This document shows, one piece after another, positions 40,915-49,770 of a stretch of DNA of 64,000 nucleotides. The notes under the pieces are model-generated. The model ran no database searches and was not told the DNA's origin. It saw nothing but the letters and a program-made list of their open reading frames with translations. Numbering within the stretch: position 1 is the stretch's first letter; each line of letters opens with the position of its first letter. The position numbers were made by a program, and so were the translations under genes. The stretch comes from Pseudomonas libanensis (lineage in GTDB: Bacteria > Pseudomonadota > Gammaproteobacteria > Pseudomonadales > Pseudomonadaceae): positions 83,336 through 147,335 of the forward strand of contig NZ_JYLH01000016.1 in NCBI RefSeq assembly GCF_001439685.1. Reading direction: 5' to 3'.

Positions 40915-42573
40915 TTAGTGATTAACCGCCCCACTCGCCCCCAGGCCAGTCTGCGAACGCACAAACTGCGGGAAGTACAGCGCACGCTCTTTCTCTGCCG
41001 CCGCCGACTTGTCGGTGATGGAGAAGAACCAGATGCCGATGAACGCAATGATCATCGAGAACAGCGCCGGGTACTCGTACGGGAAGATGGCTTTTTCATG
41101 GTGCAGGATCGAGACCCAGATGGTCGGGCCGAGGATCATCAGGCCCACGGCACTGATCAAGCCCAACCAGCCACCGATCATGGCGCCACGGGTGGTGAGG
41201 TTTTTCCAGTACATGGAAAGCAGCAGCACCGGGAAGTTACAGCTGGCGGCAATCGAGAACGCCAGGCCGACCATGAACGCAATGTTCTGGCTTTCGAACA
41301 GGATACCCAGGCCGATAGCCAGCACCGCCAGGGCGATGGTGGTGATCTTCGACACGCGAATCTCATCTTTCTCGTTGGCCTTGCCTTTCTTGATCACGCT
41401 GGCGTACAGGTCATGGGATACCGCCGAGGCACCGGCCAGGGTCAAGCCGGCAACCACCGCGAGGATGGTGGCGAAGGCCACGGCCGAGATGAAGCCCAGG
41501 AAGATGCTGCCACCCACCGCGTTAGCCAGGTGCACCGCCGCCATGTTGTTACCGCCGAGCAAGGCGCCTGCCGCATCCTTGAACGCCGGATTGGTGCTGA
41601 CCAGCAGGATCGCGCCGAAGCCGATGATAAAGGTCAGGATATAGAAATAGCCGATGAAGCCCGTAGCGTACAGCACGCTCTTACGCGCTTCCTTGGCGTC
41701 GCTCACGGTGAAGAAACGCATCAGGATGTGGGGCAGGCCGGCGGTACCGAACATCAGGGCCAGCCCCAGGGAGAATGCCGAGATCGGGTCTTTCACCAGG
41801 CCGCCCGGGCTCATGATCGCTTCACCTTTAGGGTGAACCTTGATCGCCTCGGAGAACAGCATGTTGAAATCGAAGTTGACGTGCTTCATCACCATCAGCG
41901 CCATGAACGAGGCACCGGACAGCAACAGCACTGCCTTGATAATCTGCACCCAGGTGGTCGCCAGCATGCCGCCAAACAACACGTACAGGCACATCAGGAT
42001 GCCGACCAGGATCACCGCCACGTGATAGTCCAGGCCGAACAGCAGCTGGATCAGCTTGCCCGCACCGACCATCTGCGCGATCAGGTAGAACGCCACCACC
42101 ACCAGGGAGCCACAGGCCGACAGACTGCGGATCTGGGTTTGCCCGAGGCGATAGGACGCCACGTCGGCAAAGGTGTATTTGCCCAGGTTACGCAGGCGCT
42201 CGGCGATCAGGAACAAAATGATCGGCCAGCCCACCAGGAAGCCGATCGAGTAGATCAGGCCGTCGTAGCCAGAGGTAAACACCAGCGCGGAAATACCCAG
42301 GAAGGACGCCGCCGACATGTAGTCGCCGGCAATCGCCAGGCCGTTCTGGAAGCCGGTGATCTTGCCGCCTGCCGCATAGTAGTCGGCCGCCGACTTGTTG
42401 CGCTTGGACGCCCAGTAGGTGATGCACAACGTCGCGCCGACAAAGGCCACGAACATCAGGATCGCTGCGATATTCAGCGGTTGCTTGTGCACTTCACCGG
42501 TCAATGCATCTGCCGCCCAAACGGCGGGTGCAAAGACGCTAGCGCCGAATACAGCCAATAGACGACGGATCAT
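40915..42573 (-). CDS. actP: Cation/acetate symporter ActP
   Basis: A 552-residue sodium:solute symporter. A signal-like first segment (RRLLAVFGASVFAPAVWAADAL) precedes about 13 transmembrane helices; ITYWASKRNKSAADYYAAGGKITGFQNGLAIAGDYMSAASFLG is the SSS-family signature region. Imports acetate and other short monocarboxylates. AAGGAGG precedes the ATG, and the start overlaps the DUF485 stop as ATGA. Longer in-frame extensions upstream run through the DUF485 gene and are not real. Length matches E. coli ActP. Confidence 0.95.
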   Translation of the reverse strand: MIRRLLAVFGASVFAPAVWAADALTGEVHKQPLNIAAILMFVAFVGATLCITYWASKRNKSAADYYAAGGKITGFQNGLAIAGDYMSAASFLGISALVFTSGYDGLIYSIGFLVGWPIILFLIAERLRNLGKYTFADVASYRLGQTQIRSLSACGSLVVVAFYLIAQMVGAGKLIQLLFGLDYHVAVILVGILMCLYVLFGGMLATTWVQIIKAVLLLSGASFMALMVMKHVNFDFNMLFSEAIKVHPKGEAIMSPGGLVKDPISAFSLGLALMFGTAGLPHILMRFFTVSDAKEARKSVLYATGFIGYFYILTFIIGFGAILLVSTNPAFKDAAGALLGGNNMAAVHLANAVGGSIFLGFISAVAFATILAVVAGLTLAGASAVSHDLYASVIKKGKANEKDEIRVSKITTIALAVLAIGLGILFESQNIAFMVGLAFSIAASCNFPVLLLSMYWKNLTTRGAMIGGWLGLISAVGLMILGPTIWVSILHHEKAIFPYEYPALFSMIIAFIGIWFFSITDKSAAAEKERALYFPQFVRSQTGLGASGAVNH

Positions 42574-42881
42574 TGCGCAGCCTCCTTGAGAATCGCATTG
42601 TTCAGGTCGTCGAATTCGCCGTTGGCGCGTCGCACATAGATGCCGGTGAGGATGAAGGCCGAGACAATCAGCCCAACCCCGATAGGGATGCCCCAGGTGA
42701 TGGATGAACCGGGGCTGAGTTTGGCCCCCAGTACTTGCGGCCCGTAGGCGATCAACAGGATGAAACCGGAGTAAAGCCCTAGCATGATCGCCGAGAGAAT
42801 CCAGGCGAACCTTTCCCTTTTCCTGACCAGCTCCTTGAAACGCGGGCTGTTTTGAATCGAGAGGTAAATGCTGTCGTTCAT
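42570..42881 (-). CDS. DUF485 membrane protein (YjcH-like)
   Basis: A 103-residue protein with two transmembrane helices (about residues 26-48 and 62-84). SPRFKELVRKRERFAWILSAIML is the DUF485 N-terminal hallmark, and GIPIGVGLIVSAFILTGIYVRRAN the second helix. It is the constant partner of ActP in the yjcH-actP unit and is coupled to it by a 4-base overlap; a role in acetate uptake is assumed. Confidence 0.9.
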   Translation of the reverse strand: MNDSIYLSIQNSPRFKELVRKRERFAWILSAIMLGLYSGFILLIAYGPQVLGAKLSPGSSITWGIPIGVGLIVSAFILTGIYVRRANGEFDDLNNAILKEAAQ

Positions 42882-43030
42882 TGTTTTTATCCTCGCAGCA
42901 CAGCTTTTTTATTATTGGAACGTATCCACTGTATGCGGCTGTGGAAAGGGTTCCAGACGACCTTAGTAGTAGATCGAGTGTAGCGAGGGATGGCCAAAGC
43001 GCAGGAAGATTTGAGGCAGTACGAAACCAG

Positions 43031-43119
43031 TGTGGGAGGGGGCTTGCTCCCGATAGCGGTGCACCAGTCAAAAAATCTGTGACTGACATACCGCTATCGG
43101 GAGCAAGCCCCCTCCCACA
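43031..43119. repeat. REPIN with 30-bp arms
   Basis: TGTGGGAGGGGGCTTGCTCC-type arms extended to ACCGCTATCGGG complementarity; perfect over 30 bases with a loop of about 29. Confidence 0.92.
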
Positions 43120-43137
43120 AGGGTGCATCAGTGGCTT

Positions 43138-43989
43138 TTATTTAGCGGTCCATTCAGCTACGCGCTCAGGGTGCTTGGCCACCCAATCCTTGGCCGCCGC
43201 ATCAGGCTTGGCGCCTTCCTGGATCGCGAGCATGACTTCGCCGATCTCATCCTTGGAGGCCCACTGGAATTTCTTCAGGAAAGCCGCCACTTCCGGTGCC
43301 TTCTTCTCCAGGCCCTTGCTGCCGATGCTGTTGACGGTTTCAGCAGCACCATAAATCCCTTTGGGGTCGTCCAGGAAACGCAGTTTCCACTTGGCAAACA
43401 TCCAGTGCGGCACCCAACCGGTCACGGCAATGGAGTCCTGCTTGTCTTCGGCACGGGTCAGTTCGGCGATCATCGCCGCGCCTGAGCTGGCTTGCAGCTT
43501 GTAGTCCAGGCCATATTGCTTGATGGCTTCGTCGGTCTTGAGCATTACGCCTGAACCGGCGTCGATGCCGACGATCTTGTTCTTGAAGGTGGTATCGGTC
43601 TTGAGGTCTTCAATGGATTTGGCCTTGACGTACTCCGGCACGATCAGGCCGATCTTCGCATCCTTGAAGTTGGGGCCGTAGTCGACCACCTTGTCTTTGT
43701 TCTTGGCCCAGTATTCGCCGTGAGTCACGGGTAGCCAGGCGGAGAGCATGGCATCGAGTTTGCCGGTGGCGACGCCCTGCCACATGATCCCGGTGGCGAC
43801 GGCTTGCAGCTTCACGTCGTAGCCAAGTTTTTCCCTGATCACTTCTGCCGCCACATGGGTGGTGGCCACGCTGTCGGACCAACCGTCCACGTAGCCGAGG
43901 CTCAGGGTCTTGCTGTCGGCGCTGGCCAGTGTGGAGCCCATCGCAACTACCAACGTGGCAGCTGCGCCCAAGAGTCGTCGCATCTTCAT
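43138..43989 (-). CDS. Glycine betaine/choline-type ABC substrate-binding protein (orphan)
   Basis: A 283-residue OpuAC-family periplasmic protein. A signal peptide (RRLLGAAATLVVAMGSTLASADS) precedes a two-lobe domain; LGYVDGWSDSVATTHVAAEVI and GIMWQGVATGKLDAMLSAWLPVTHGEYW resemble the aromatic-box regions of quaternary-amine binding proteins such as CaiX/CbcX/BetX, and VTGWVPHWMFAKWKLRFLDDP lies in lobe two. The ATG at 43989 follows GGGGAAG. No permease or ATPase gene is nearby, which fits the known pseudomonad habit of several orphan binding proteins sharing one CbcWV transporter. Confidence 0.85.
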   Translation of the reverse strand: MKMRRLLGAAATLVVAMGSTLASADSKTLSLGYVDGWSDSVATTHVAAEVIREKLGYDVKLQAVATGIMWQGVATGKLDAMLSAWLPVTHGEYWAKNKDKVVDYGPNFKDAKIGLIVPEYVKAKSIEDLKTDTTFKNKIVGIDAGSGVMLKTDEAIKQYGLDYKLQASSGAAMIAELTRAEDKQDSIAVTGWVPHWMFAKWKLRFLDDPKGIYGAAETVNSIGSKGLEKKAPEVAAFLKKFQWASKDEIGEVMLAIQEGAKPDAAAKDWVAKHPERVAEWTAK

Positions 43990-44322
43990 AGTACTTCCCC
44001 GAAAGTGCTGCGCCCGACGGATGCCGAGCGACGTCAAACTGTTGTTATAGGGTGCACCGCGCCTCCTTCACGCGCATCGATCCGGTTGCCCAAGACATCA
44101 GTGGAGTTCTGACCCTTCGATAATCAACCTGCCGGGTCCATGGACCTGCTCTGCCAGCGACCTCGGCTGAGCAAGAAACGACATCACATAGCCAGCAGGA
44201 GAGTTCCTACAATTTGACGCCAGAATCCCGCCCGAACTTTGCATGTCAAAATCATGCAGCTCCACTGAAAGGAGTCAATTGCGGGTAAGATGCGCGCCTT
44301 TGCTCCCCCAGATAAGCTGACC

Positions 44323-45876
44323 ATGCCCGCAACTGCCCGCTTCCCTGCCCTGCCCTATTTCCTCGCCTTGATCCTCGGCTTGCTCGCCCTTGTCGGCTAC
44401 TGGTACGGCCTCGGCCGGCCGGTGGTGTTGCCGGACGTCGCCAGCGCCAGCCACAAGATGCAATGTGCGTCCTATACGCCGTTCGACAAGGACCAATCGC
44501 CCTTCGACCAGCCGTTCAAGCTGCGCCCCGAGCGCATGGACGCCGACCTGGCGCTGCTTGCCACGCGCTTTGAATGCATTCGCACCTACTCCATGACGGG
44601 CCTGGAGTCCTTGCCGGACCTGGCGCGCAAGCATGGCTTGAAAGTGATGGCCGGGGCCTGGGTCAGCAGCGATCCGGTGGCGACCGAGAAAGAAATCAAC
44701 GAGCTGATCGCTGCTGCCAACGCCAATCCTGACATCGTCACCTCAGTGATCGTCGGCAACGAAGCCCTGTTGCGCAAGGAAGTGACCGCCAAGCAATTGG
44801 TGGCGCTGATTCAAACAGTCAAAAGCCAGATCAAACAGCCGGTCACCTATGCCGATGTCTGGGAGTTCTGGCTGCAACACCCGGAAATCGCCCCGGCGGT
44901 GGATTTCCTCACCATTCACCTGCTGCCGTACTGGGAAGATGACCCGTCCGGCATCGACCAGGCACTCAAGCACGTGGGCGATGTGCGCCAGACCTTCGGC
45001 CATAAGTTCGCGCCCAAGGACATCGTGATCGGCGAGACCGGCTGGCCCAGCGAGGGCCGCCAGCGCGAAACCGCCGTGCCAAGCCGGGTCAATGAGGCCA
45101 AGTTCATGCGTGGCTTCGTGGCCATGGCCGAAGCCAATGGCTGGCGCTACAACCTGATCGAAGCCTTTGACCAACCGTGGAAACGTGCGAGTGAAGGTGC
45201 CGTCGGCGGGTATTGGGGGCTGTTCGATGCAGACCGCCAGGACAAAGCCATCCTCGCCGGCCCCGTAACCAATGTGCCGTACTGGCCGCTGTGGCTGGGC
45301 GTGGGCGGGCTCATCCTGCTCGGCACCCTGGTGCTCGGTGGCCGTGTGCGCAACCCGCGCTCGGCGCTGCTGCTGCCCTTGCTGGGCGCCGTTGCAGCCT
45401 GCTCCATTGGCACCTGGGCCGAACTGACCCGTGTCACCGCACGCTTCAACGATGAATGGGTATGGGCCGGTTTGCTGGTGGTACTTAACCTGCTGGTGCT
45501 GGCCCACGCCGCCCTGGCCCTCAGCGCCCGTGACGACTGGCGCGCACGCGCGTTCGACTGGCTGGAGCAACGCGCCGGCTGGCTGGTGGCGATTGCCGGG
45601 TTTGCGGGGGCGGTGATGATGCTGGCGCTGGTGTTTGACCCGCGTTACCGCAGCTTCCCGAGCGCGGCGCTGGTGCTGCCGGCCCTGGTGTACCTGGTGC
45701 GCCCGGTAACCGGACCGCGTCGGGAGATTGCGCTGCTGGCCTTTATTATCGGTGCCGGCATTGCGCCGCAGTTGTACCGGGAAGGCCTGATGAACCAGCA
45801 GGCTTGGGGTTGGGCGATTGTAAGCCTGCTGATGGTTATGGCTTTGTGGCGTTGCTTGCGGGTGCGCAAGGCTTAA
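44323..45876 (+). CDS. GH17-family membrane protein (beta-glucan synthase/transglycosylase-like)
   Basis: A 517-residue protein. An N-terminal membrane anchor (residues about 9-27) is followed by a GH17-like TIM barrel containing SVIVGNEALLR (acid/base Glu) and DIVIGETGWPSEG (nucleophile Glu), then about six to seven C-terminal transmembrane helices from residue 325. GH17 enzymes act on beta-1,3-glucans; pseudomonad members are often annotated as beta-(1-6)-glucan synthases and linked to periplasmic glucan modification. Start 44323 is favoured for the anchor position, but 44290 is possible; neither has a strong ribosome binding site. The upstream 330 bases contain no gene and no clear promoter. 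Confidence 0.8.
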   Translation: MPATARFPALPYFLALILGLLALVGYWYGLGRPVVLPDVASASHKMQCASYTPFDKDQSPFDQPFKLRPERMDADLALLATRFECIRTYSMTGLESLPDLARKHGLKVMAGAWVSSDPVATEKEINELIAAANANPDIVTSVIVGNEALLRKEVTAKQLVALIQTVKSQIKQPVTYADVWEFWLQHPEIAPAVDFLTIHLLPYWEDDPSGIDQALKHVGDVRQTFGHKFAPKDIVIGETGWPSEGRQRETAVPSRVNEAKFMRGFVAMAEANGWRYNLIEAFDQPWKRASEGAVGGYWGLFDADRQDKAILAGPVTNVPYWPLWLGVGGLILLGTLVLGGRVRNPRSALLLPLLGAVAACSIGTWAELTRVTARFNDEWVWAGLLVVLNLLVLAHAALALSARDDWRARAFDWLEQRAGWLVAIAGFAGAVMMLALVFDPRYRSFPSAALVLPALVYLVRPVTGPRREIALLAFIIGAGIAPQLYREGLMNQQAWGWAIVSLLMVMALWRCLRVRKA

Positions 45877-45883
45877 CATCGCT

Positions 45884-45973
45884 ATCGCAGGCAAGCCAGC
45901 TCCCACATTTGACCGTGCTCACAGACAGAAATGTGTGAACCCAATCAACTGTGGGAGCTGGCTTGCCTGCGAT
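45884..45973. repeat. REPIN-like paired REP element
   Basis: ATCGCAGGCAAGCCAGCTCC-type arms in inverted orientation between the convergent GH17 and small membrane protein genes. Confidence 0.92.
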
Positions 45974-45981
45974 GAGCCACA

Positions 45982-46350
45982 TCAGGCGCCGCCAGGCTTC
46001 CCGACCAAGCGCAACCCTGCAACCACCACGGCAAACACTGCAAAGGTGGTGTTGTACAACGCCAGCGCCGGTAACCCGAACACCATCCCCAGCACCGCCA
46101 AGCCCCACCCCACACGCCCCGGCACGAAAAACGCCAGCACCGACGTGATCAACGCCGCCCAGCCCAGCATTTTGAAGTGGATCATCAACCCCAGGTTCGC
46201 ACGCACCTGGCACTCCCAGCGGCTGGCCTCCTCTGCGCAGAGGCCGACCCACTGACCATCCTCCATAAAGCCATAACGTGCGGCATAGCTGGCCGCCAGC
46301 CATAACGGCAGGGTAATAAGCAGCAAAATCAACGGCAAGCGGCGGGACAT
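45982..46350 (-). CDS. Small membrane protein of unknown function
   Basis: A 122-residue protein with hydrophobic segments at about residues 5-22, 58-75 and 82-115; the loop between the first two holds two Cys (GLCAEEASRWECQV), which would be periplasmic and could form a disulfide. No family was recognised with confidence. It ends 9 bases from the REPIN and is transcribed away from the hydrolase-mlaA pair. Confidence 0.65.
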   Translation of the reverse strand: MSRRLPLILLLITLPLWLAASYAARYGFMEDGQWVGLCAEEASRWECQVRANLGLMIHFKMLGWAALITSVLAFFVPGRVGWGLAVLGMVFGLPALALYNTTFAVFAVVVAGLRLVGKPGGA

Positions 46351-46585
46351 GGGGCACTCCGATAGGCAAAAACGGCGCTCAGCTTAATCCCACCGCGGCC
46401 GTTAGCAAGGTGTTCGCGCAGATATCTGTTCAACATAGCCCGGCAAAGTGTATCGTCTGGCAACTATTACCCCCGATTCCGACGCTTTTTCCGACTTTTC
46501 GTGCCGCAGGCTGGCACTTCGGTGGCAACGCGGTGGTCATAGCCTGCGAACTTCATTCAGCACGTTTCCTCTTAGGGATTAAGTC

Positions 46586-47884
46586 ATGCTCCGTTCCTTG
46601 CGCTGCGCTGCCTTGCTGGGCAGCCTATTTTTGAGTGCGTCAGCACTGGCCGTCGATATCGACCAGGCCAGCTATGGCTACCCTTTGACCAACCCGTTCG
46701 AAGCGACCATCGCCACCACGCCTCCCGATCTTCGGCCAACCTTGCCGACCGATGACGAGATCAACCAATCCGACTACACCCTGAATATGCGCCCCGAGCG
46801 CGAGTTCAGCCTGCCGGACAATTTCTGGGCGGTGAAGAAACTCACCTACCGCATCGCCAAGCAGGACCGTGCTGCGCCGCTGATCTTCCTGATCGCCGGC
46901 ACCGGTGCGCGGTTCGACAGCAGCATCAACGAATACCTGAAGAAGCTGTATTACCAGGCCGGCTACCACGTGGTGCAGTTGTCATCGCCCACCAGCTTCG
47001 ACTTCATCAGCGCTGCCTCGCGCTTCGCCACCCCGGGTATCACCCAGGAAGACGCCGAAGACATGTACCGCGTGATGCAAGCCGTGCGCGCGCAGAACGC
47101 CTCGCTGCCGGTCACCGATTTCTACCTCACCGGCTATAGCCTGGGCGCGCTGGATGCAGCGTTCGTCAGCAAGCTCGACGAAACACGCCGCACCTTCAAC
47201 TTCAAGAAAGTGCTGCTGCTCAACCCGCCGGTCAACCTCTACACCTCGATCACCAACCTCGACAAGCTGGTACAGACCGAGGTCAAGGGCATCAACAACA
47301 CCACCACCTTCTATGAGCTGGTGTTGAGCAAACTGACCCGCTACTTCCAGCAAAAAGGCTACATCGACCTCAACGATGCGCTGCTCTATGACTTCCAGCA
47401 GTCCAAGCAGCACCTGAGCAACGAACAGATGGCCATGTTGATCGGCACCTCGTTCCGCTTCTCGGCTGCCGACATCGCCTTTACCTCGGACCTGATCAAC
47501 CGCCGCGGCCTGATCATCCCGCCTAAATATCCGATCACCGAAGGCACCAGCCTCACGCCGTTCCTCAAGCGTGCCCTGCAATGCGACTTCGACTGCTACC
47601 TCACCGAACAAGTGATCCCGATGTGGCGCGCCCGTTCCGACGGCGGCAGCCTGCTGCAGCTGGTTGACCAAGTCAGCCTGTACGCTCTCAAGGACTACCT
47701 GCGCGACAGCCCGAAAATCGCCGTGATGCACAACGCCGACGACGTGATCCTCGGCCCGGGCGACCTGGGTTTCCTGCGTAAAACCTTCGGCGATCGCTTG
47801 ACCGTCTACCCGCTGGGCGGCCACTGCGGCAACCTCAATTACCGCGTCAACGCCGACGCCATGCTGGAGTTCTTCCGTGGCTAA
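46586..47884 (+). CDS. Exported alpha/beta hydrolase fold protein, coupled to mlaA
   Basis: A 432-residue protein with a signal peptide (RSLRCAALLGSLFLSASALAVDI). The core has the strand LIFLIAGTGARFDSS, the nucleophile elbow FYLTGYSLGALDAAF, an Asp region VMHNADDVILGPGD and a terminal LGGHCGNLNYR with the catalytic His, all in hydrolase order. Homologues are sometimes labelled serine/threonine kinases, but no kinase motif is present. The stop overlaps the mlaA GTG by eight bases, so a lipid-related periplasmic esterase or lipase role beside the Mla system is a reasonable inference. Confidence 0.75.
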   Translation: MLRSLRCAALLGSLFLSASALAVDIDQASYGYPLTNPFEATIATTPPDLRPTLPTDDEINQSDYTLNMRPEREFSLPDNFWAVKKLTYRIAKQDRAAPLIFLIAGTGARFDSSINEYLKKLYYQAGYHVVQLSSPTSFDFISAASRFATPGITQEDAEDMYRVMQAVRAQNASLPVTDFYLTGYSLGALDAAFVSKLDETRRTFNFKKVLLLNPPVNLYTSITNLDKLVQTEVKGINNTTTFYELVLSKLTRYFQQKGYIDLNDALLYDFQQSKQHLSNEQMAMLIGTSFRFSAADIAFTSDLINRRGLIIPPKYPITEGTSLTPFLKRALQCDFDCYLTEQVIPMWRARSDGGSLLQLVDQVSLYALKDYLRDSPKIAVMHNADDVILGPGDLGFLRKTFGDRLTVYPLGGHCGNLNYRVNADAMLEFFRG

Positions 47885-48665
47885 ATATCTTCTGCTGCTT
47901 GCTGCGCTGATGTGCGCAGGTGTGGCCAATGCCGATAACAGCAAGGCCCATGAACCGGTCAAGGTCGATGCCGATGGCTTCAAGGAGCCACTGACCAAGC
48001 TCAAGTTCAACCCCGGCCTGGACCAGCGCGAGTTCGAACGCTCATCGCTGACCGCCCTCAACGTGTATGACCCGCTGGAGTCGTGGAACCGCCGTGTGTA
48101 CCACTTCAACTATCGTTTCGACCAGTGGGTGTTCCTGCCGGTGGTGAATGGCTACCGCTATGTCACGCCAAGCTTCCTGCGCACCGGCGTGAGCAACTTC
48201 TTCAACAACCTGGGCGATGTACCCAACCTGTTGAACAGCCTGCTGCAGCTCAAGGGCCACCGCTCCCTGGAAACCACCGGGCGCTTGCTGGTCAACACCA
48301 CCATAGGCGTCGCCGGCCTGTGGGACCCGGCCACCTCCATGGGCCTGCCCCGCCAGAGTGAAGACTTCGGCCAGACCCTGGGCTTCTACGGCGTGCCCGG
48401 CGGCGCCTACGTGGTCCTGCCGATTTTCGGCCCGTCGAACCTGCGCGACACCACCGGCCTGATCGTCGACTACAGCGCCGAGACCCAGATCAACTTCCTC
48501 AATGTGTCAGAAGTCAGTTCCAACCACCCGGAAATCTGGGCCCTGCGCGCAGTGGACAAGCGCTACCAGACCAGCTTTCGCTATGGTCAGATGAACTCGC
48601 CGTTCGAGTATGAGAAGGTGCGCTACATCTATACCGAATCGCGCAAGTTGCAGATTGCCGAGTAA
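47877..48665 (+). CDS. mlaA: MlaA/VacJ family phospholipid transport protein
   Basis: A 262-residue protein starting with GTG inside the previous gene. NVYDPLESWNRRVYHFNYRFDQWVFLPV and the GVSNFFNNLGDVPNLLNSLLQLK, RLLVNTTIGVAGLWDPATSMGLPRQSEDFGQTLGFYGVPGGAYVVLPIFGPSNLRD stretches are diagnostic of MlaA, the outer-membrane component removing mislocalised phospholipids. Unlike E. coli MlaA, the N-terminus lacks a good lipobox: Cys13 follows ALM, and ANA-DN looks like a signal peptidase I site. It may therefore be non-lipidated. A terminator follows directly. Confidence 0.9.
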   Translation: MAKYLLLLAALMCAGVANADNSKAHEPVKVDADGFKEPLTKLKFNPGLDQREFERSSLTALNVYDPLESWNRRVYHFNYRFDQWVFLPVVNGYRYVTPSFLRTGVSNFFNNLGDVPNLLNSLLQLKGHRSLETTGRLLVNTTIGVAGLWDPATSMGLPRQSEDFGQTLGFYGVPGGAYVVLPIFGPSNLRDTTGLIVDYSAETQINFLNVSEVSSNHPEIWALRAVDKRYQTSFRYGQMNSPFEYEKVRYIYTESRKLQIAE

Positions 48666-48676
48666 TTCGCGCCGAT

Positions 48677-48709
48677 AAAAAAAGGCCATTCGATTGAATG
48701 GCCTTTTTT
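48677..48709. terminator. Terminator between mlaA and DUF808 gene
   Basis: AAAAGGCCATTC-GATT-GAATGGCCTTTT with A and T tracts on both sides; bidirectional. Confidence 0.92.
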
Positions 48710-48721
48710 GTACCTGCTACT

Positions 48722-49636
48722 TCATGCCCTGAGCGCTTTCCAACCCTTGCCCACCACGCTGACCACGGCCAACACCACTGCCCCGGCAATAATCCCCGCC
48801 ACCGCGTTCAGCAACGTCGGCATCAACCAGACCAATGCGCCCGTGTTCTGACTGACGGTCTCGATCCAATGGTGCACCACGGGTACGCCATGGGTGAGGA
48901 TGCCGCCGCCGACCATGAACATCGCCGCGGTGCCGATCACCGACAAGCTCTTCATCATGTAGGGTGCCGCACTCAGGATGGCGCCGCCAATACTGCGTGC
49001 TGCCTGCCCCGGTTTCTGCGTCAACCACAACCCCAGGTCGTCGAGTTTGACGATACCGGCGACCAAGCCGTAAACGCCGATGGTCATGACAATGGCGATA
49101 CCCGACAGCACAATCACCTGTTGAGTCAGCTGTGCATCGGCAACGATGCCAAGAGTGATGGCGATGATTTCCGCCGAAAGAATGAAGTCGGTACGGATCG
49201 CGCCCTTGATCTTGTCCTTTTCAAAGGCCACCAGATCGGTTGCCGGGTCGGCCACAGCCTCTGCCAACTGCGCGTGTTGGGCCTGGTCTTCAGCCTTGCT
49301 GTGCAGGAATTTGTGCGCGAGTTTCTCAAAACCTTCGAAACACAGGTAAGCGCCGCCCAGCATCAACAAAGGGGTCACCGCCCAGGGAGCGAAGGCGCTG
49401 ATCAGTAACGCGGTGGGCACCAGTATCAACTTGTTGAGAAACGAGCCCTTGGCCACGGCCCATACCACCGGAATTTCGCGCTCGGCACGCACGCCGGAGA
49501 CCTGCTGGGCGTTGAGCGCCAGGTCATCGCCGAGCACACCCGAGGTTTTCTTGGCGGCCATTTTTGTCATCAGTGCAACGTCATCGAGTACCGCGGCGAT
49601 ATCGTCGAGCAAAACCAACAAGCTGCTTCCTGCCAT
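48722..49636 (-). CDS. DUF808 (YedI-like) membrane protein
   Basis: A 304-residue protein. The N-terminus AGSSLLVLLDDIAAVLDDVALMTKMAAKKTSGVLGDDLALN is the DUF808 hallmark; about five to six transmembrane segments follow (from residue 70). Function unknown; family members are broadly conserved inner-membrane proteins. Convergent with mlaA and divergent from the TetR gene. Confidence 0.88.
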   Translation of the reverse strand: MAGSSLLVLLDDIAAVLDDVALMTKMAAKKTSGVLGDDLALNAQQVSGVRAEREIPVVWAVAKGSFLNKLILVPTALLISAFAPWAVTPLLMLGGAYLCFEGFEKLAHKFLHSKAEDQAQHAQLAEAVADPATDLVAFEKDKIKGAIRTDFILSAEIIAITLGIVADAQLTQQVIVLSGIAIVMTIGVYGLVAGIVKLDDLGLWLTQKPGQAARSIGGAILSAAPYMMKSLSVIGTAAMFMVGGGILTHGVPVVHHWIETVSQNTGALVWLMPTLLNAVAGIIAGAVVLAVVSVVGKGWKALRA

Positions 49637-49770
49637 GAATCGGGCATCCGTAAAGAAAAGGTGCTGCGAGCATAGCGCGGCGCAAGGCGTTATGGGCAGA
49701 TTGTTGAGGCCCGCGGATGGCCGGTGCTACCATGCGCAACCGCCTGTCATGGCAAGGAAACCTCTGGTTT

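Noticed and set aside
40825..42561. 578-codon plus-strand open frame
   Set aside because: Antisense to actP; residues are His/Gln/Arg-rich as typical for reverse-strand shadows of membrane proteins.
46586..47884. Serine/threonine kinase annotation often given to homologues
   Set aside because: No glycine loop, VAIK or HRD/DFG motifs; instead a GYSLG nucleophile elbow and a late His are present.
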